From: Chaunax sp. Z400 | Lineage: Eukaryota; Chordata; Actinopteri; Lophiiformes; Chaunacidae | Direction of reading: 5' to 3' | DNA: 64,000 nt | Assembly (NCBI GenBank): GCA_037577475.1 | Contig: CM075189.1 | Span: 34,547,550-34,611,549 of the forward strand | Shown here: positions 1 to 12,161 of the stretch, piece by piece | How positions within the stretch are numbered: the stretch's first letter is position 1 | Layout: every line of letters starts with the position of its first letter | The notes under the pieces: generated by a model | Told to the model about the DNA's origin: nothing | The model's input: only the letters and a program-made list of their open reading frames with translations | Database searches by the model: none | Made by a program: the position numbers and the translations under genes

Positions 1-338
1 TGGAAAGGAGTGTGTGCAGTGTTTACAAAGAGAAACACCTGCCTGATTTTCAGTCTCCGTACCCTCTGATGTGACGCCTCAGAGATTCATTGGGGTGTCT
101 GTGAGCAGACACAAACATTTTCACACGTCTTCTGTGTCAGTAGAACTTGTCATCGATGCGGAAGTGTGGCCTGGTGACATCGTCAGGGTTGAGGAAGACG
201 GATATGGATTTTCCAGGGTTCTCAGTTTACAGTTGTTGCAGTCGCTGCGCCATTTTGTCGTCTGAAGGCGAGATGATGCCGTTGGCTGGGTGGTGCCCGG
301 GGGAGCCATGGCCATTGGTGCTAGCTGTTAGCTCTTTC
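1..338. other. Sequence left of the duplicated block; origin unknown
   Basis: This stretch has no counterpart upstream of copy B and so marks the left junction of copy A. On the minus strand one reading frame runs through most of it and looks coding-like in composition (for example NGHGSPGHHPANG, then NPDDVTRPHFRIDDKFY). It is broken by a TAA between those two parts and ended by a TGA. I do not recognise the protein. It could be a decayed exon of a neighbouring gene, a transposon ORF, or chance. Confidence 0.4.
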
Positions 339-1405
339 GGAGACGGCGGCACCTGGAGGGGTAAGAGCATAGAGCTAAAAAAAACACTAGAGCTTTCACT
401 GGCGGAAGATGGCAAACTCGGCCGCCATCTTATGTAGGGAAACATGTGCTGCCTCTACATAAACAAACATTGACAAAGCCTGTATTCGAACCTAAATTTG
501 GTATTTATTTGAAGAGTAACTTGATTGACAATTGAAAATCAGTATTAAATAGTAAAAATCTTTTATGTCTGCATATTTACATGAAAATGTCTACTAATAG
601 GTGATATGGCACTAATATATACTAATAATGGTGTTATTGATTAGCAGAAACTTATCAGTATTGCTGTGTAGGGTATGTATATATATATCAAAAATATATG
701 TATATATATAAAATAGCTCCAAGTACTGCACATAATTAACCTGGATTTTTTCATAAGGGGGATTTATGGCAAGTTATTCCCTTTTTTTATTCAGACTTAT
801 AGATATCTGTAAATAATTCAAGATATATAGAAATAATTCAAGATATCATAAATTATATTTAAGATATCTGGATTCAATTTAAGATATCTTGAAATAATTT
901 TGTTATCTTTATTTGTATTACAGATATTTATTTAACAATTATAGATATGTTAAATTTAAATTTTGAGCCTATTTCAATGGAGCCTATTTATGATATCTGA
1001 AATTAAATGAATGAATCTGTGAAAGTTTTAAACATAAATTATAAGATAAATAACTCAAATATAATTTACAACATCCAAAATGTATTTACAGCCAATTATA
1101 TATATATACAGACAACTATTCCAAACTACTCCAACTTCCATATATTTAATAATCTTTATCAACCTTCAATCAATCAATTAATTATGTAATATGGAATCAA
1201 AATGTTTACTTGTACAACGCACCAGGTAGTTTGTCAGCATTAATTTAAAATAGTGTCCAAATTGTCCTGAATTGATTGTTCTGTGAATACATGCACTTCC
1301 TGGTTGAGGGGCGCTCTGCAAACAAAAGTTTGGACATCCTTAAACTTTTTGCAAGCAGGTGACCCGAGGCTGCTTGTACCCTCCTAAAAATGTTTTATTG
1401 CCAGT

Positions 1406-2679
1406 CTATGTTCCCTCTAAGCTGCGCGCCTGCGCAATCGCGCACTGCTCGCATATGCTCAGCGCACAAGAAAATCTATGCAGCGCATAAAATAAAATCC
1501 AACATAAACTGTAAATTAATTAGACCAATAACATTTTTTTCTGTATCATTTTGCAATGTAACTCAGAGAGTGACAGGTGTCCAGCCAATGATACGATACG
1601 GTTCACTTACGCTACGCAGCCAATCATGGCATTGACCGTGCTTGTGTACGTGCCCCGCCCATACGCGCCGTGGCGGTGTGCAGGTTAGCTAGGTAACAAT
1701 AGTGCGGCGGAGTTAAGCGACGCAAAAGCTAACCCCTTATCATATCAAAACAGCATCCAGAAATCGTCTTGAAGTGGCACATTTGGACCAGCTGATGCAC
1801 ATAAAGTCAAAGCAAGAAGCAGACGGGGCCATCGACCTGGACAAAGTGTACAACCACTGGAGAAGTGAGAAGGACAGACGTGAAAATTAGGTAAAATTTA
1901 AGTCAGATTTGTGCATATTCTAGTGACATTTATTAAGATTTTTTATTTATGGATATTAATCATTAAATGCTGTTACTATTATATGATTTATGGGTAATAG
2001 AAATTCTAATAAAAAACTGTGTAATTAGATATTTTACAGACAAAGAGTTACAGGAATTTACACTGTATCACAAGCTACAGCACACATGTCATTGTGCAAA
2101 ATGTGAATGTTTTAATGTGAACAAAATGTTATGTCTGAAAGGTGTATATGTTTCATTTCTTCCAGAGCAGGACCCTAACCCAGACCACAACTGGACCTCA
2201 CCCAGGCCAAGGCAGGACTCTCACATATAACTCAACTTCTGTTTGTTTGCACTCTTTACCTAGGATTGTATATATAATAGTGTATTGAATGTATATTGTG
2301 AGATTGTATATAGGAGTGTACTGTATATACTTACATTCTATTTTTATTCTTACATTCTATTTTTATTCTGGTCTATTTGGTTTATGTCTATTTTTGCTTG
2401 CACAGTGCGGGAGTTGTTGCAATCGCATTTCACTGCTGATGTACTTGTACATTCATGCATGTGACAAATAAAAAGTCTTGAAGTCTTGAAGTCATATAAT
2501 TGCTGCTGTAATTTGATTCTTTTAATAAGCCATGTAACTTGCTATGATCCCAGGTTTTGAATAGGTGCGATACTGGTGTGGCCACAGCGTGCACATCTGA
2601 TGTTGCTCACAGTGGTCCTCAGTGTGCTCAGGGAGCATGTGTGTATGCCCAGACACATGAAAAATTAGAGGGAACATTG
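1406..2679 (+). mobile_element. hAT-superfamily DNA transposon, 1274 bp, with nested LINE-like tail
   Basis: The ends are imperfect 15-bp inverted repeats (CTATGTTCCCTCTAA at the left, CAATGTTCCCTCTAA on the opposite strand at the right). They are flanked by a perfect 8-bp target duplication TTGCCAGT at 1398-1405 and 2680-2687. Copy B has the site once, uninterrupted, near 40980. Inside, 1735-1890 reads as the C-terminal end of a hAT transposase (for example LEVAHLDQLM, then AIDLDKVYNHW) and ends at TAG. No full transposase is present, so it is probably non-autonomous. The segment 2230-2495 resembles a LINE 3' end finishing in repeated CTTGAAGT units. Confidence 0.88.
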
Positions 2680-2697
2680 TTGCCAGTCCATACTAGT

Positions 2698-2745
2698 TAA
2701 GATAAGATATTCCTTTATTAGTCCCACAGTGGGGAAATTCTCAAC
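2698..2745 (-). repeat. LINE 3'-end remnant in piwil1 intron 1 (copy A)
   Basis: The GATAAGATATTCCTTTATTA segment followed by GGGGAAATTCT resembles the widespread fish LINE tail in antisense orientation. The same kind of tail occurs at 24294. The matching copy B segment is at about 40990-41037. Confidence 0.55.
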
Positions 2746-3084
2746 AGTTAACCTACTCTTTGCATTTGGAATCATGTTTATCATCAGTAGTTTATGAGTT
2801 ATCAATAATAACCGTGATTTTTCCTTAATGGCATATTGTTATCTAGATATAACTTCTTACCTTTCACAGATCCATTTGAGGGACTCTAAATCTGCATTAT
2901 CTCAACTACATATTGGTGGCAGTGCCCTGTCTCTCCCCTTCAAATATGGATATAAATTCCCAGATCTGGATCATGATTTGTATTATCAGGATCCAGTTGC
3001 ATGTAGCGGTGGACCGTCATGAGTTCTCTGTGCCTTTGTGTTTTCATTTTGATTGCTCAAATTCATTTAGATTTTTTGTTGTAG

Positions 3085-3704
3085 ATCCAGTTTCAAGAGC
3101 CTGCACCAACTGCTGGCCCTGCCCCTCAGATGGGAGATGAAAAAGCAGAGCGGGCTGGTAGAGGGCAGCAGAAGGGTGCTCCAGGACCCTTTCCTACAGA
3201 AGGTACAGTCAAACACAAAGTCATCCATTTGTTTCTTCTGTTAGATGATCTTGATCATTCCTGACTTTTGAAAATCTGGGAAAACGTTATTTGAAATGGG
3301 TGATGCACTTAAAAATGTATCATCATTAAGTTCATTGTCCACACCCTCTTGAGAAGTTAAGAATGGCAGTGCTTTGAAAAAGAGAAAATAGGCATACACT
3401 GAACTTCATCAGGTCGTATCGACTCCACCTGCACTGCGAAGGTTAATTTTACTTACCAGGCACTAAAACATTCCCAACGCTTATCATATGTTTTCAGGAC
3501 TATAACGGGGTTTTGATAGTCCTCATTTGTTTTTATCAGCTGTCACACAGATTTCAGCTGGATTTCAGCAGGTGAAGTTGGGAGAAAGAGGAGGACGTCG
3601 CCGGGATTTTCATGATGTCGGGATTTTCACCAGGCAGACTATGGGGCATGTTAAGGACTCAAAGGCTGGTCTGTCTTAATTTGAAAATGACATACCCCCC
3701 CCAT

Positions 3705-3735
<31 letters not shown>

Positions 3736-4698
3736 GCAGTTGTACACTTTATAATTTGTGGTGACAATTATAAGTCACTCTCTACAATTGTGTGTGAACT
3801 TCCTCAGGAACAAGTGGGCGAGCAATTCGGTTGACTGCAAACTACTTCCGCATCGTGTCCCGCCCTCAGTGGGTTCTGTATCAGGACCATGTTGGCTTCA
3901 GTCCAGAAATGGAGTCTCGTCGTCTGAGATGTGCCCTCCTCTTCCAGCATGATGAAGCACTTGGTGCAGCATGGTGCTTTGATGGAGCTCTGCTGTTTCT
4001 GCCCCACAAATTGCACAGCAAGGTAATGTGATAATTCAGGTGTTTAGAAGAACGTACAAAATGAAGATGCACAACTCGAAATATTGATTTGAAGAGGAAA
4101 AATACCAAATTGTGCTGTTAAATGTTTTATGACAGCTTGGGTTTTAGAAGATGAATTGCTTGATCACTCTAGTGTGTGCGAGCTGTAGACTGGGTGTTGC
4201 ACAAGGTTTGGTGTTTGTTGTGTAAATGTTGTTCCCTCCAGACAAATGTTGGTTTTCTTCCTTGTGCTCCGATGTCTGACCTGGTGTTTAGGAGACTGTC
4301 CTCCACAGTGAGACTAAGAATGGAGAGAAGGTTCAGATAACCATCACCCTGACAAATGAACTCCCCCCCCTCTTCTCCAGTATGCCTTCAGTTTTACAAC
4401 GTCATATTCAAAAGGTACATTTTCCAGTTTTCAGGTCTGTTAAAGAATAAGTAACACTCCTTAAGTGCTGAACATGTCTTGTGACAAGTGTACTGTGGTT
4501 ATGGATGGTGCATGTTTAAATAAAAGTAAATCTATGTAAATATGCATCATTAAATGTGGTGAGAGCATTTTGGATCTCTGGAAACTTCTCTTAAATGATG
4601 TGTTTTCATTTCTACAGGATCCTGAGAATCCTCAACATGCAGCAAATTGGACGCAACTATTACAACCCCAGGGATCCACTCGAAGTCCCACAGCACAA
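3085..4698 (+). CDS. piwil1: piwil1 copy A exons 2-6, N-terminal region
   Basis: Exon 2 gives a Pro/Gly-rich tail (IQFQEPAPTAG). Exon 3 holds the conserved RGGRRRDFHDVG stretch. Exon 4 (RLTANYFRIVSRPQW, CALLFQHDEAL) is the N domain, and exon 5 continues with the ITITLTNELP motif. Exon 6 gives ILNMQQIGRNYYNP, a hallmark just before PAZ in Piwi proteins. Splice phases are consistent. The exon 3 donor (GTCTGT) is weak. In exon 5 the C run at 4363-4370 has eight C where seven keep the frame, so the rest of the exon is out of frame here; copy B has seven. Confidence 0.9.
3696..3732. repeat. CA microsatellite in piwil1 intron 3
   Basis: A run of CCCCCCC followed by about 16 CA units. It is also present in copy B at about 41988-42024. 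Confidence 0.9.
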
Positions 4699-5330
4699 GT
4701 AAATACATTTGCTTCTCCATTGTTTTCATTGTAAAGCTCTGGACTTGTAAAGCGTATTGTGAAAGTGGAATCCTCGGGGTGTCTAAAACAACCTGACAGT
4801 ACAATATATAAACATTTTTATGTCATTACACCATTTTAAATATGTTGAGAATTTTTCACAACCAAAACTGCCCACAGTAGGTTGACCCTTTTCACCCCGG
4901 CCTCATGAAGTTCTTAATGAGGTCATTATGTTACACTAATCAACCAATACAACTGTGAAAACAACAGTACAGACAGATGATTCTGCAGCCTTCAGAAAAG
5001 CTCAATTTATGATCTTTAAAGCAGGGGTCAGGAGAGTCGAGCAGATTTCACTCCTCCCGACAGTCGGAGGAGAAATGTGGTCTGGAACTTTGGTTGGTTC
5101 TGATGTTCAGCCGAAGTTTGGTAGTTTGAGAAGTTTACAGATCCAGTCTCACGCTTCCCGATTTACTCGTGGACGGTCGGAGCCGGCCCCAGTTTTCAAA
5201 CATGGTTGATTTTTAGGAGTTAAAATCTGAAAGATAAAAGTCAGTATTTTCTGAGCAAGATCTTACTAGCTAATGAGAGAGAAAGCTGCCAAGCAAACAG
5301 CAAACTAACGCTAGCTAGCATACTGCTGTT

Positions 5331-5580
5331 AAATGGTAAATGGACTGTACTTAAATAGAACCTTTCTAGTCTGACTGACCACTCAAAGCTTTACAACACA
5401 AGCCAGCAGTCACCCATTCACACCAACATTCATACACCAATGGAACAGATACTGGGAGCAATTTGGGGTTCAGTATCTTGCCCAAGGACACTTCGACATG
5501 AAGACAGCAGGGGCTGGGGATCGAACCACCGCCCTGCTGATAGGTGGACGACCGCTCTACCGCTGAGCCACAGCCGCCCA
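5331..5580 (-). repeat. tRNA-headed SINE-like repeat in piwil1 intron 6 (copy A)
   Basis: On the minus strand the head reads TGGCTCAGCGGTAGAGCGG, a tRNA-like A box, followed by GGTTCGATCCCC, a B box. The body contains GCAATTTGGGGTTCAGTATC and CCAAGGACACTTCGACATG, familiar from abundant teleost repeats. Copy B has the same element at 43113-43369 with a 7-bp internal duplication. Confidence 0.75.
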
Positions 5581-6183
5581 GTTGACCAACGTTAAACCTC
5601 CAGTTCTCGCTGAAGGACAGACGGCTGCTGTTTCTTCTTTTCCTGTTTTCTCAATGCAAAGTAGGCCGACTGTTGTCTTCCTCAGTCATTTTGTTGGCAT
5701 TGCACAGCTGCTTCTCCATAGATCACGTGACGTGGTGCATTCATTGTTCCCTCAGACACGAGAATCTTGATGAAATCCCGTAGCTTGTGATGCTCCGTTA
5801 TTTTGGAATCTTGTATTGTGTGCATGTTTAACATTTGAGAAAAGATAATCTGTGGAGATCCTTCTGTGTCTCTTTATACCCATTGGTTGTGATTTTAAAT
5901 CTCCTGTAGTGTGAGCCCAGCTTAATGAACCCACTTTTGTACTGTATGAGATATGAGGTTTGTACTACCTGATGGTTTGCTATCCTCTAAGTACTAGATA
6001 ATGTGAAGAACAATGTTGAAGGGGTTTCTGATTTTGAGGAGTTGTCTTGGTGTTTTAAGGCTAAATCTATTGTCCTTACAGACAGGTTTTAACCCTGTGA
6101 GAAGCTGTAGCAGAGCTCTGAACTTGTGTTCATGATGGGAAAGAAACTGTTTCTTTCAAACGAGCCTGTCCCCTCTGTTGTAG

Positions 6184-8378
6184 ACTGACTATATGGCCGG
6201 GCTACAGCACCACCATCTTGCATTATGAGACGTCCATCATGATGTGTACCTGACGTGAGCCACAAGGTGCTACGTAGCCAGACGGTCCTCGACTTCATGA
6301 TCAACCTGAGGCAGCAGTGTGGAGGTCAACGCTTCGTTGAGACCTGCACCAAGGAGCTCGTTGGACTTATAGTTCTCACTAAGTAGGAACCACACGTCTC
6401 TCACTCTGTTGGATTAGTATGTAGAAGTCTTTGTAGGCCTGTCGCAGTAACACCTGATATGTCAGATCAGATGTCCCACAAAGAATTGTGTAGATCATGA
6501 TAGAGATGCAGAAAAAGAGGAATGAGAATCAGAATAAAAATAAAGTGAGGATGAAGAGAGATTATTAAATTTGAAATAAGAATATGATACACAGAATATA
6601 TTAATTCAAGTAAAACACAACATTTAAAAGTAGTGCAGCAGCGCAAATGAGTTTCAAGCCTGTTGGAAAGTAATAGCTAGTTAAATGCTAAAGATAAGAG
6701 AAGTTTTCTTCTGTTGGTTCACGTCTATATATCGATAAGTCGGTAACTTATATAATCATCGTGGCCTACAGGTCTACATCTTCATGTGTTCATCAGCTCT
6801 ACATTTGTCATCCCTTTCAATGTGCCTTCATGTAACATCACCTCATTTCATACCTGTGGTAGACATTCACTCTTCTCTTGCTGCCTCAATTATTCAGGTA
6901 CAACAACAAAACCTACAGGATCGATGATATTGCCTGGGATCACACTCCCAACAACACATTCAAGAAGGGAGACTCTGACATCTCCTTCAAGAACTATTTC
7001 AAGTATGTAAGTGTCATGCATTCACACGTACTGAGGGGTGAATGTGTTGGCGATCCAAAACCCTTGATTTCATCTACTGAAAATATATGAAATGACCTAT
7101 TTCCAGTATATAGGTCATTTCTTATTCCAGTAATTGTTACAAACACTGCTCTGTTAATTTCATCATCAGCTGAATATTTTATTAAGTCATCCCAAAACTT
7201 TGATCAACACCAATGTGGAACTGAATGACATTGCATGAATGAAGTGTACTTACTTAAAACGACAGCATTTAGGCAGACATTCAACAGCAGTTGGTGCATT
7301 TACAGGTGGGACATACCACAGGATCTCTGTTTCTGCACTTCACGTGTGATTGTCTGTCGACAGTAGGGGTCGAGTGAGGGGAGATTGTCTGCTAGCTAAT
7401 CCATTTCAGATGGCGTCGTTTTCTCTGACCAAAAAAAAGAAGAAGCATGTTCATTTAGGTGGCAGTATGTCTTTGCAGCTTGACTGGGCAAAGTCTGTTA
7501 GAGGAACACAATGTGTTTGTGTGTGAGAGGGCGAGCCAGCAAGAGGAGGCGCACAGCTTCAAAATGGAGAATAAACACAAATATGTTACGGACAATGTTT
7601 CCAGTGTGGCGGGACAGCACAAATAAATGTATGTACGGGAAAAAGCTCTTTGTTTTTGTAAAGCTCTCTTTTGTATTTGTAGAGCACATTTCAACAAGGC
7701 CATTCAAAGCGTTTTACATAAAGTATAAAAGGCATAAATGCAACCTAGAAAAAATCTAAATCATGATAAAGGAAGAAATGAAACTAGAAATGCAGCAGTA
7801 AATGGACTCAAACTCCTTCAGTTTAAGGTGAATACTTGTAAGAGAGAGCGCAGTGTTTGGCTGTGTGATATTACCCTTATTCATGAACATGTTGATGCTT
7901 TCTCTTCCAAGCAATATGGCCTGGACATCACTGATGGGAACCAGGTGCTGCTGGTCAGCCATGTGAAGAGGTTCAGTCCTGCTGGAGCTCCTCCTCCTGG
8001 CCCTGCCATGCTCATCCCAGAGCTGTGCTACTTAACAGGTTACATCTTATTCTGCACTTTACCTGCTGACATTACAGACATTTATTGCTTCCTTTGTAAC
8101 ATCTGTATCAAAAGTATAAGAGGTTATTTCTCACACATGGGTCATGTCAGAGTTTTGATGCGTACAATCTGTAGACGGGCCTTAAGACGGTTCTGTGGTT
8201 CTAGGTGACAGAACCTCTTAGTCTGGTATCAACTTCAAATGGAATCTGGTTGTTTGACAGGCTTGACTGATAAGATGCGATGTGACTTCAACATCATGAA
8301 GGACTTGGGCTTCCACACCAGACTGAACCCAGAGCAGAGGGAGGGACGCCTCAAAAGATTTGTCACAAATATACAGAG
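6184..8378 (+). CDS. piwil1: piwil1 copy A exons 7-10, PAZ region
   Basis: The PAZ domain binds the 2'-O-methylated 3' end of piRNAs. Exon 7 encodes LTIWPGYSTTILHYETS, then DVSHKVLRS and ELVGLIVLTK. Exon 8 gives YNNKTYRIDDIAWD, and exon 9 ends PGPAMLIPELCYLTG, a strongly conserved Piwi stretch. Exon 10 starts LTDKMRCDFNIMKDLGFHTR. Exon 7 is 199 bp where 198 keeps the frame. The extra base lies between Cys-Thr and Asp-Val near 6251 and creates an immediate TGA. Copy B has the same extra base. The exon 8 donor at 7007 is a consensus GTAAGT. Confidence 0.9.
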
Positions 8379-11300
8379 GTAGGGGATGATCGCCTACTTA
8401 ATCAATGCATCCTGTTTTATCTGTTCACGTGTGGCCAGAAATGCAGCAGTAGCCCTTTAAATGAGCTCAGATTGGGCCCGAGCAGACGCAGCAGTGTACG
8501 ACCAGCCATCCAGTCAACACTTGGAAGCATAGAAGTGTGTTCAAGGCCTAGAAAATCCTGATGACTAGTTTGTCCTTGGATGGTAGAGTAGTTCACGTAA
8601 ATAATAAAAGTGGATTATGATTAATCCTGCACACTCTTCTCTCTCCCCTTCCTTCGTCTTCTGGGCTATTCTTCTCTGTTGGCTGGGGTTCTGCTCTGGC
8701 GTGCGGCGTGGGTAATCGCTGGTTCAATACTGTTGTTTTTAAAAAATATATATTAAAAGACGACCTTTAACAATTACAGTGCAGATGGAAGATGGTTTCT
8801 TTTATTTAGTGGTACTGTTCTCCCAGAGGACGATGAAGCTGTAGCTCATACACAACTTGGATATGCTGTTCCAGGTCACACTGATAAAGTTGATATAACG
8901 TCCAAAAATAGACGTATAAAAAACTGCCATTCTTACTCAAATGGGGACGTCCAGAAGACGTGACCAATGTCAGGAAATCATGTATTTTTGATGTGTTGTG
9001 TTTTGTCACAACTGACATTACATTTCGATCTCTTTTCCACACCCAGGATTAGTGTGACTGGGGGGGAGAGGGGAGAGTAGTCGTAGAGAGGGTGAGCGAT
9101 AAGCGAGGCCATTACTATTACAATGTGACAGTGTGAGTTTCATTTAGATAATAATTGCATAATTATCATCATTTAGTTGGATCTTACATTCCGTTTTTCT
9201 TTTTTCGTTTTGATAATAATTGACACTTTATGATATCGTCCAGATCACGTCAATAATGACAGGGGGTTATGATTAATCTTGCACACTCTTCTCTCTTCCC
9301 TTCCTTCGTCTTCCTGTTCTGACAGAGACCGTGTGCTTCACACATGCTTTAGAGTATTCTTCTCTGTGGGCTGGGGTTCTGGTTCGATAGCGGGGGGGTT
9401 TGTTTTGTTTTTTATTAAAAGACCACCTTTTACAATTAGAGTGCAGATGGAAGATGGTTTCTTTTATTTAGTGGTACTGTTCTTCCAATCTGTTACGAGG
9501 ATGATGAAGCTGTAGCACATACACAACATGGATCTGTCCCAGGCCACGCTGATAAAGTATCCAAAAATAGACGTATAAAAATGTCATTCAGAAAGTCATT
9601 CTTACTCAAATGGGGACGTCCAGAAGACGTTACAGATGTCCAGAACTCATGTATTTTTGACGTGATCTAGACGATGGTTTGCTCTGGGATAAATTTCGGG
9701 TGTCATATGTCACCAAAAGGAGGAAATGTGTCAAGATGCGGCCCTGTAATGCACAAATCAGCCTTTAAACAACGTTATAACAAGCTATTTGTCCAGAGAC
9801 AGCAGATACACAGGCTAGATGTGTATTTTTGTTATGAAGTCGATAATACATATTTGAAATGGCAGCAAACTAACTGGATCTTACATTCTGTTTTTCTTTT
9901 TTGGTTTTGATAATAATTGACAGCCTGTAGTACCAATGGTGTAAAAATAAAGTTTGCTTTGATTCAGGCTACCGACTGGAATCAATGAGACCTTATTTTG
10001 TTATCATTTAGTTGGATCTTACAGTATGCAGTTTGGATCTCTTTACCACACCCAGGATTAGTGTGACAATAGTGGAATGTGTGGGGAAGGTATGATTTAC
10101 TGATTGCTGCTAGTGTCACTACAAATGAGAAGCAATTCACACATACAGTTAGGGTGACTAGATGTCCTGCTTTGTGCGGGACTGCACAGCATTTTGATCC
10201 CTTGTCCCGCATCCCGCATTTTGAATAGCTCCAGCTTTGAAAAGTCAACACATCAGGACAAAATCGGGCTTTTATCCAATGGCTGTGAGGAAAGCTAGGA
10301 GGTCTTTCAACATGGGGCGGGGTTTGTGTGTGGGGCTGTCAATCCAATTACACACACATGGGTCAAGCGCAGGTAAACCTGTCACCGTCTATGATGCCTT
10401 AGAGTTAAAAACACCAGTGGACCAACTCCAAAGTGACAAAAACACACACAACATTTTTCTGTGGCTTCAGGTTTTGTTTCGTCATATTTTATTCTATGCC
10501 TACATTTTTATGAAATGCAGTCGTTTAATTTGGGATAGGAGGGTTGGAAGACTTGATGTGAATAATGCCTACTGCTTTTTTTTAGTATATGGGTCTATTA
10601 TCTTCAGTGTATGGGTCCACATGTCAAGTGTGAATAACTTTAATATTATATCAGTCATGGGTTAATACCTGTTGTAGGAGAAAATATAGGTAGGATCAGA
10701 CTTTGAATGCATGAATGTTCCTTGATCTAAATGTGTTACTTTTCTTTTTTAGGATATACTATGGGCTCGCCCTCGCTATTATATGCCCACATGATCTACA
10801 CCTTTTTAAAACACCAGTAGAATACTTCAAAGAATAGATCCCCACGTCAACAACCTGTCTGCTGTGTTTTATTGTGCTGAGTTTAGTCAGATTCACTGTT
10901 GATAAAACATGAAAAACAACTACTTTCAAAAGTTATAGAAATAGAGAGAAATAGGGATAGAAATAGGAGTACAAGCAGACTATCACACAATACAATAAGT
11001 ACAGTGAAACTTAATACGATAACAAAAGTATGTTAAAGTTTTAAACATGCTACGGTCCTAACCTGTAACCTGCGTAATGTATTGTTTATTTTGTAAGTTA
11101 GATGGACATTATTTTAAATTTCAGGCTATTTCTCAGTATTGGTAATGTGTCCCACATTGTCCCACATTTGGTTCGTTGGGATCGCTGGGATCATTGGAAA
11201 TAATGATCCCATGTTATACCTTATGTGTTATCCTCAGTATTCATCTATATTTGTGTGTTTGTATGAATTTTTACCCAATAAATTCAATCAATCAAAGACA

Positions 11301-12161
11301 CGAGCGGCTTTCTTGCTACTGGTTTATTGGAAAGCTTCTTCTCTCCAAATCCGTGAAAACTGAAGGCAGTAAACAAGAAAATACAAATCTCACTTGTATC
11401 TTGTTTGAGGTTGTGTAAACAACAATACACAGCTTCACACATGTGTGAGTTTAACTGGCAAACAGCTTGTGGGTGTATCACTGTAAGGAATGACTGTCTG
11501 CTGGGCATTGGGCAATTACATTTACACCGTTCACTCGGGATTTAAGATCTCTGCTGCCACCTAGCGTGTACCGCTATCAAGTGCAGCAAACAGCCCCCCT
11601 TTGCAGCAGGGGCAACCATTGCTCTACTGCAGCAGCAAATGAATGCAGTGACATCTGTATCTATTTCCTTCTGTGTCTGGAACTGAAATATCAGTTAAGA
11701 TGCAGAGGAAAGTAAAATTAGGACATGAAGATAAGAATCTGGATGAAGAAACTTCACCCACTCACTTTGGTTTGTCATGACGATGAGCAGAAGATGCCTG
11801 AACTGTCTTTCTCTCAACTCTTCATTTAATAGGAAACAATCATGAGTAAAACAACCTCTTAAATTGTTCCAATAGGGCGCTGCTGTTCAAAGATTTAAGG
11901 AGTCTGTTTATTAAAAACCTTGCCTGTATTTAATTTAGAGTAAAATAAATGGCTTTTTAATCATTAACAAACATTTTCATGACTGCCTCCTCCTTCCTGT
12001 CATCGATCACGAGGCTCTTCACCGTTTTACCTAGAAGTTGTCCTCAGCTTTTGCATTTAGTGTGTTTATATGCACAGAAGTGAAAATGCTAACTGTTCTG
12101 TCAACTTCTTCAGGCGGTTTAATCCCAAGCTTCAATTTAAATCCTGAAATTTGTTTCACAG
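8379..12161 (+). other. piwil1 copy A intron 10, 3.8 kb of repeat-rich non-coding DNA
   Basis: No exon recognised. It holds a diverged internal duplication (8618-9060 against 9268-9690), a third partial copy of its tail near 10000-10075, a segment near 10145-10265 resembling the end of a non-autonomous DNA transposon (GGGTGACTAGATGTCC), and otherwise unassigned AT-rich sequence. Confidence 0.6.
8618..9690. repeat. Diverged local duplication within piwil1 intron 10 (copy A)
   Basis: Blocks starting at about 8618 and 9268 share GATTAAT(C/T)(C/T)TGCACACTC, then GTGCAGATGGAAGATGG and TTTAGTGGTACTGTTCT in the same order. They differ by indels, including an insertion carrying GTGTGCTTCACACATGC in the second. 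A related tail with CACACCCAGGATTAGTGTGA occurs near 9040 and again at about 10050. Both segmental copies carry it, so it predates the large duplication. Confidence 0.75.

Larger units (their letters stand above)
361..3084 (+). other. piwil1 copy A intron 1
   Basis: No coding exon seen. It begins with a GTAAGA donor. The segment from about 480 to 1200 is very AT-rich, with irregular repeats of AAGATATC-like motifs around 790-930 and TATATA runs. Copy B lacks about 32 bp of this repeat. A hAT element sits at 1406-2679. A LINE tail follows at about 2698-2745. Confidence 0.7.

Noticed and set aside
5331..5580. Functional tRNA gene on the minus strand
   Set aside because: Box A- and box B-like motifs are present, but the sequence does not fold as a cloverleaf and continues into a SINE body.
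7738..8208. 156-codon open frame
   Set aside because: Only 7912-8038 is a genuine piwil1 exon. The rest is intron read-through on both sides.
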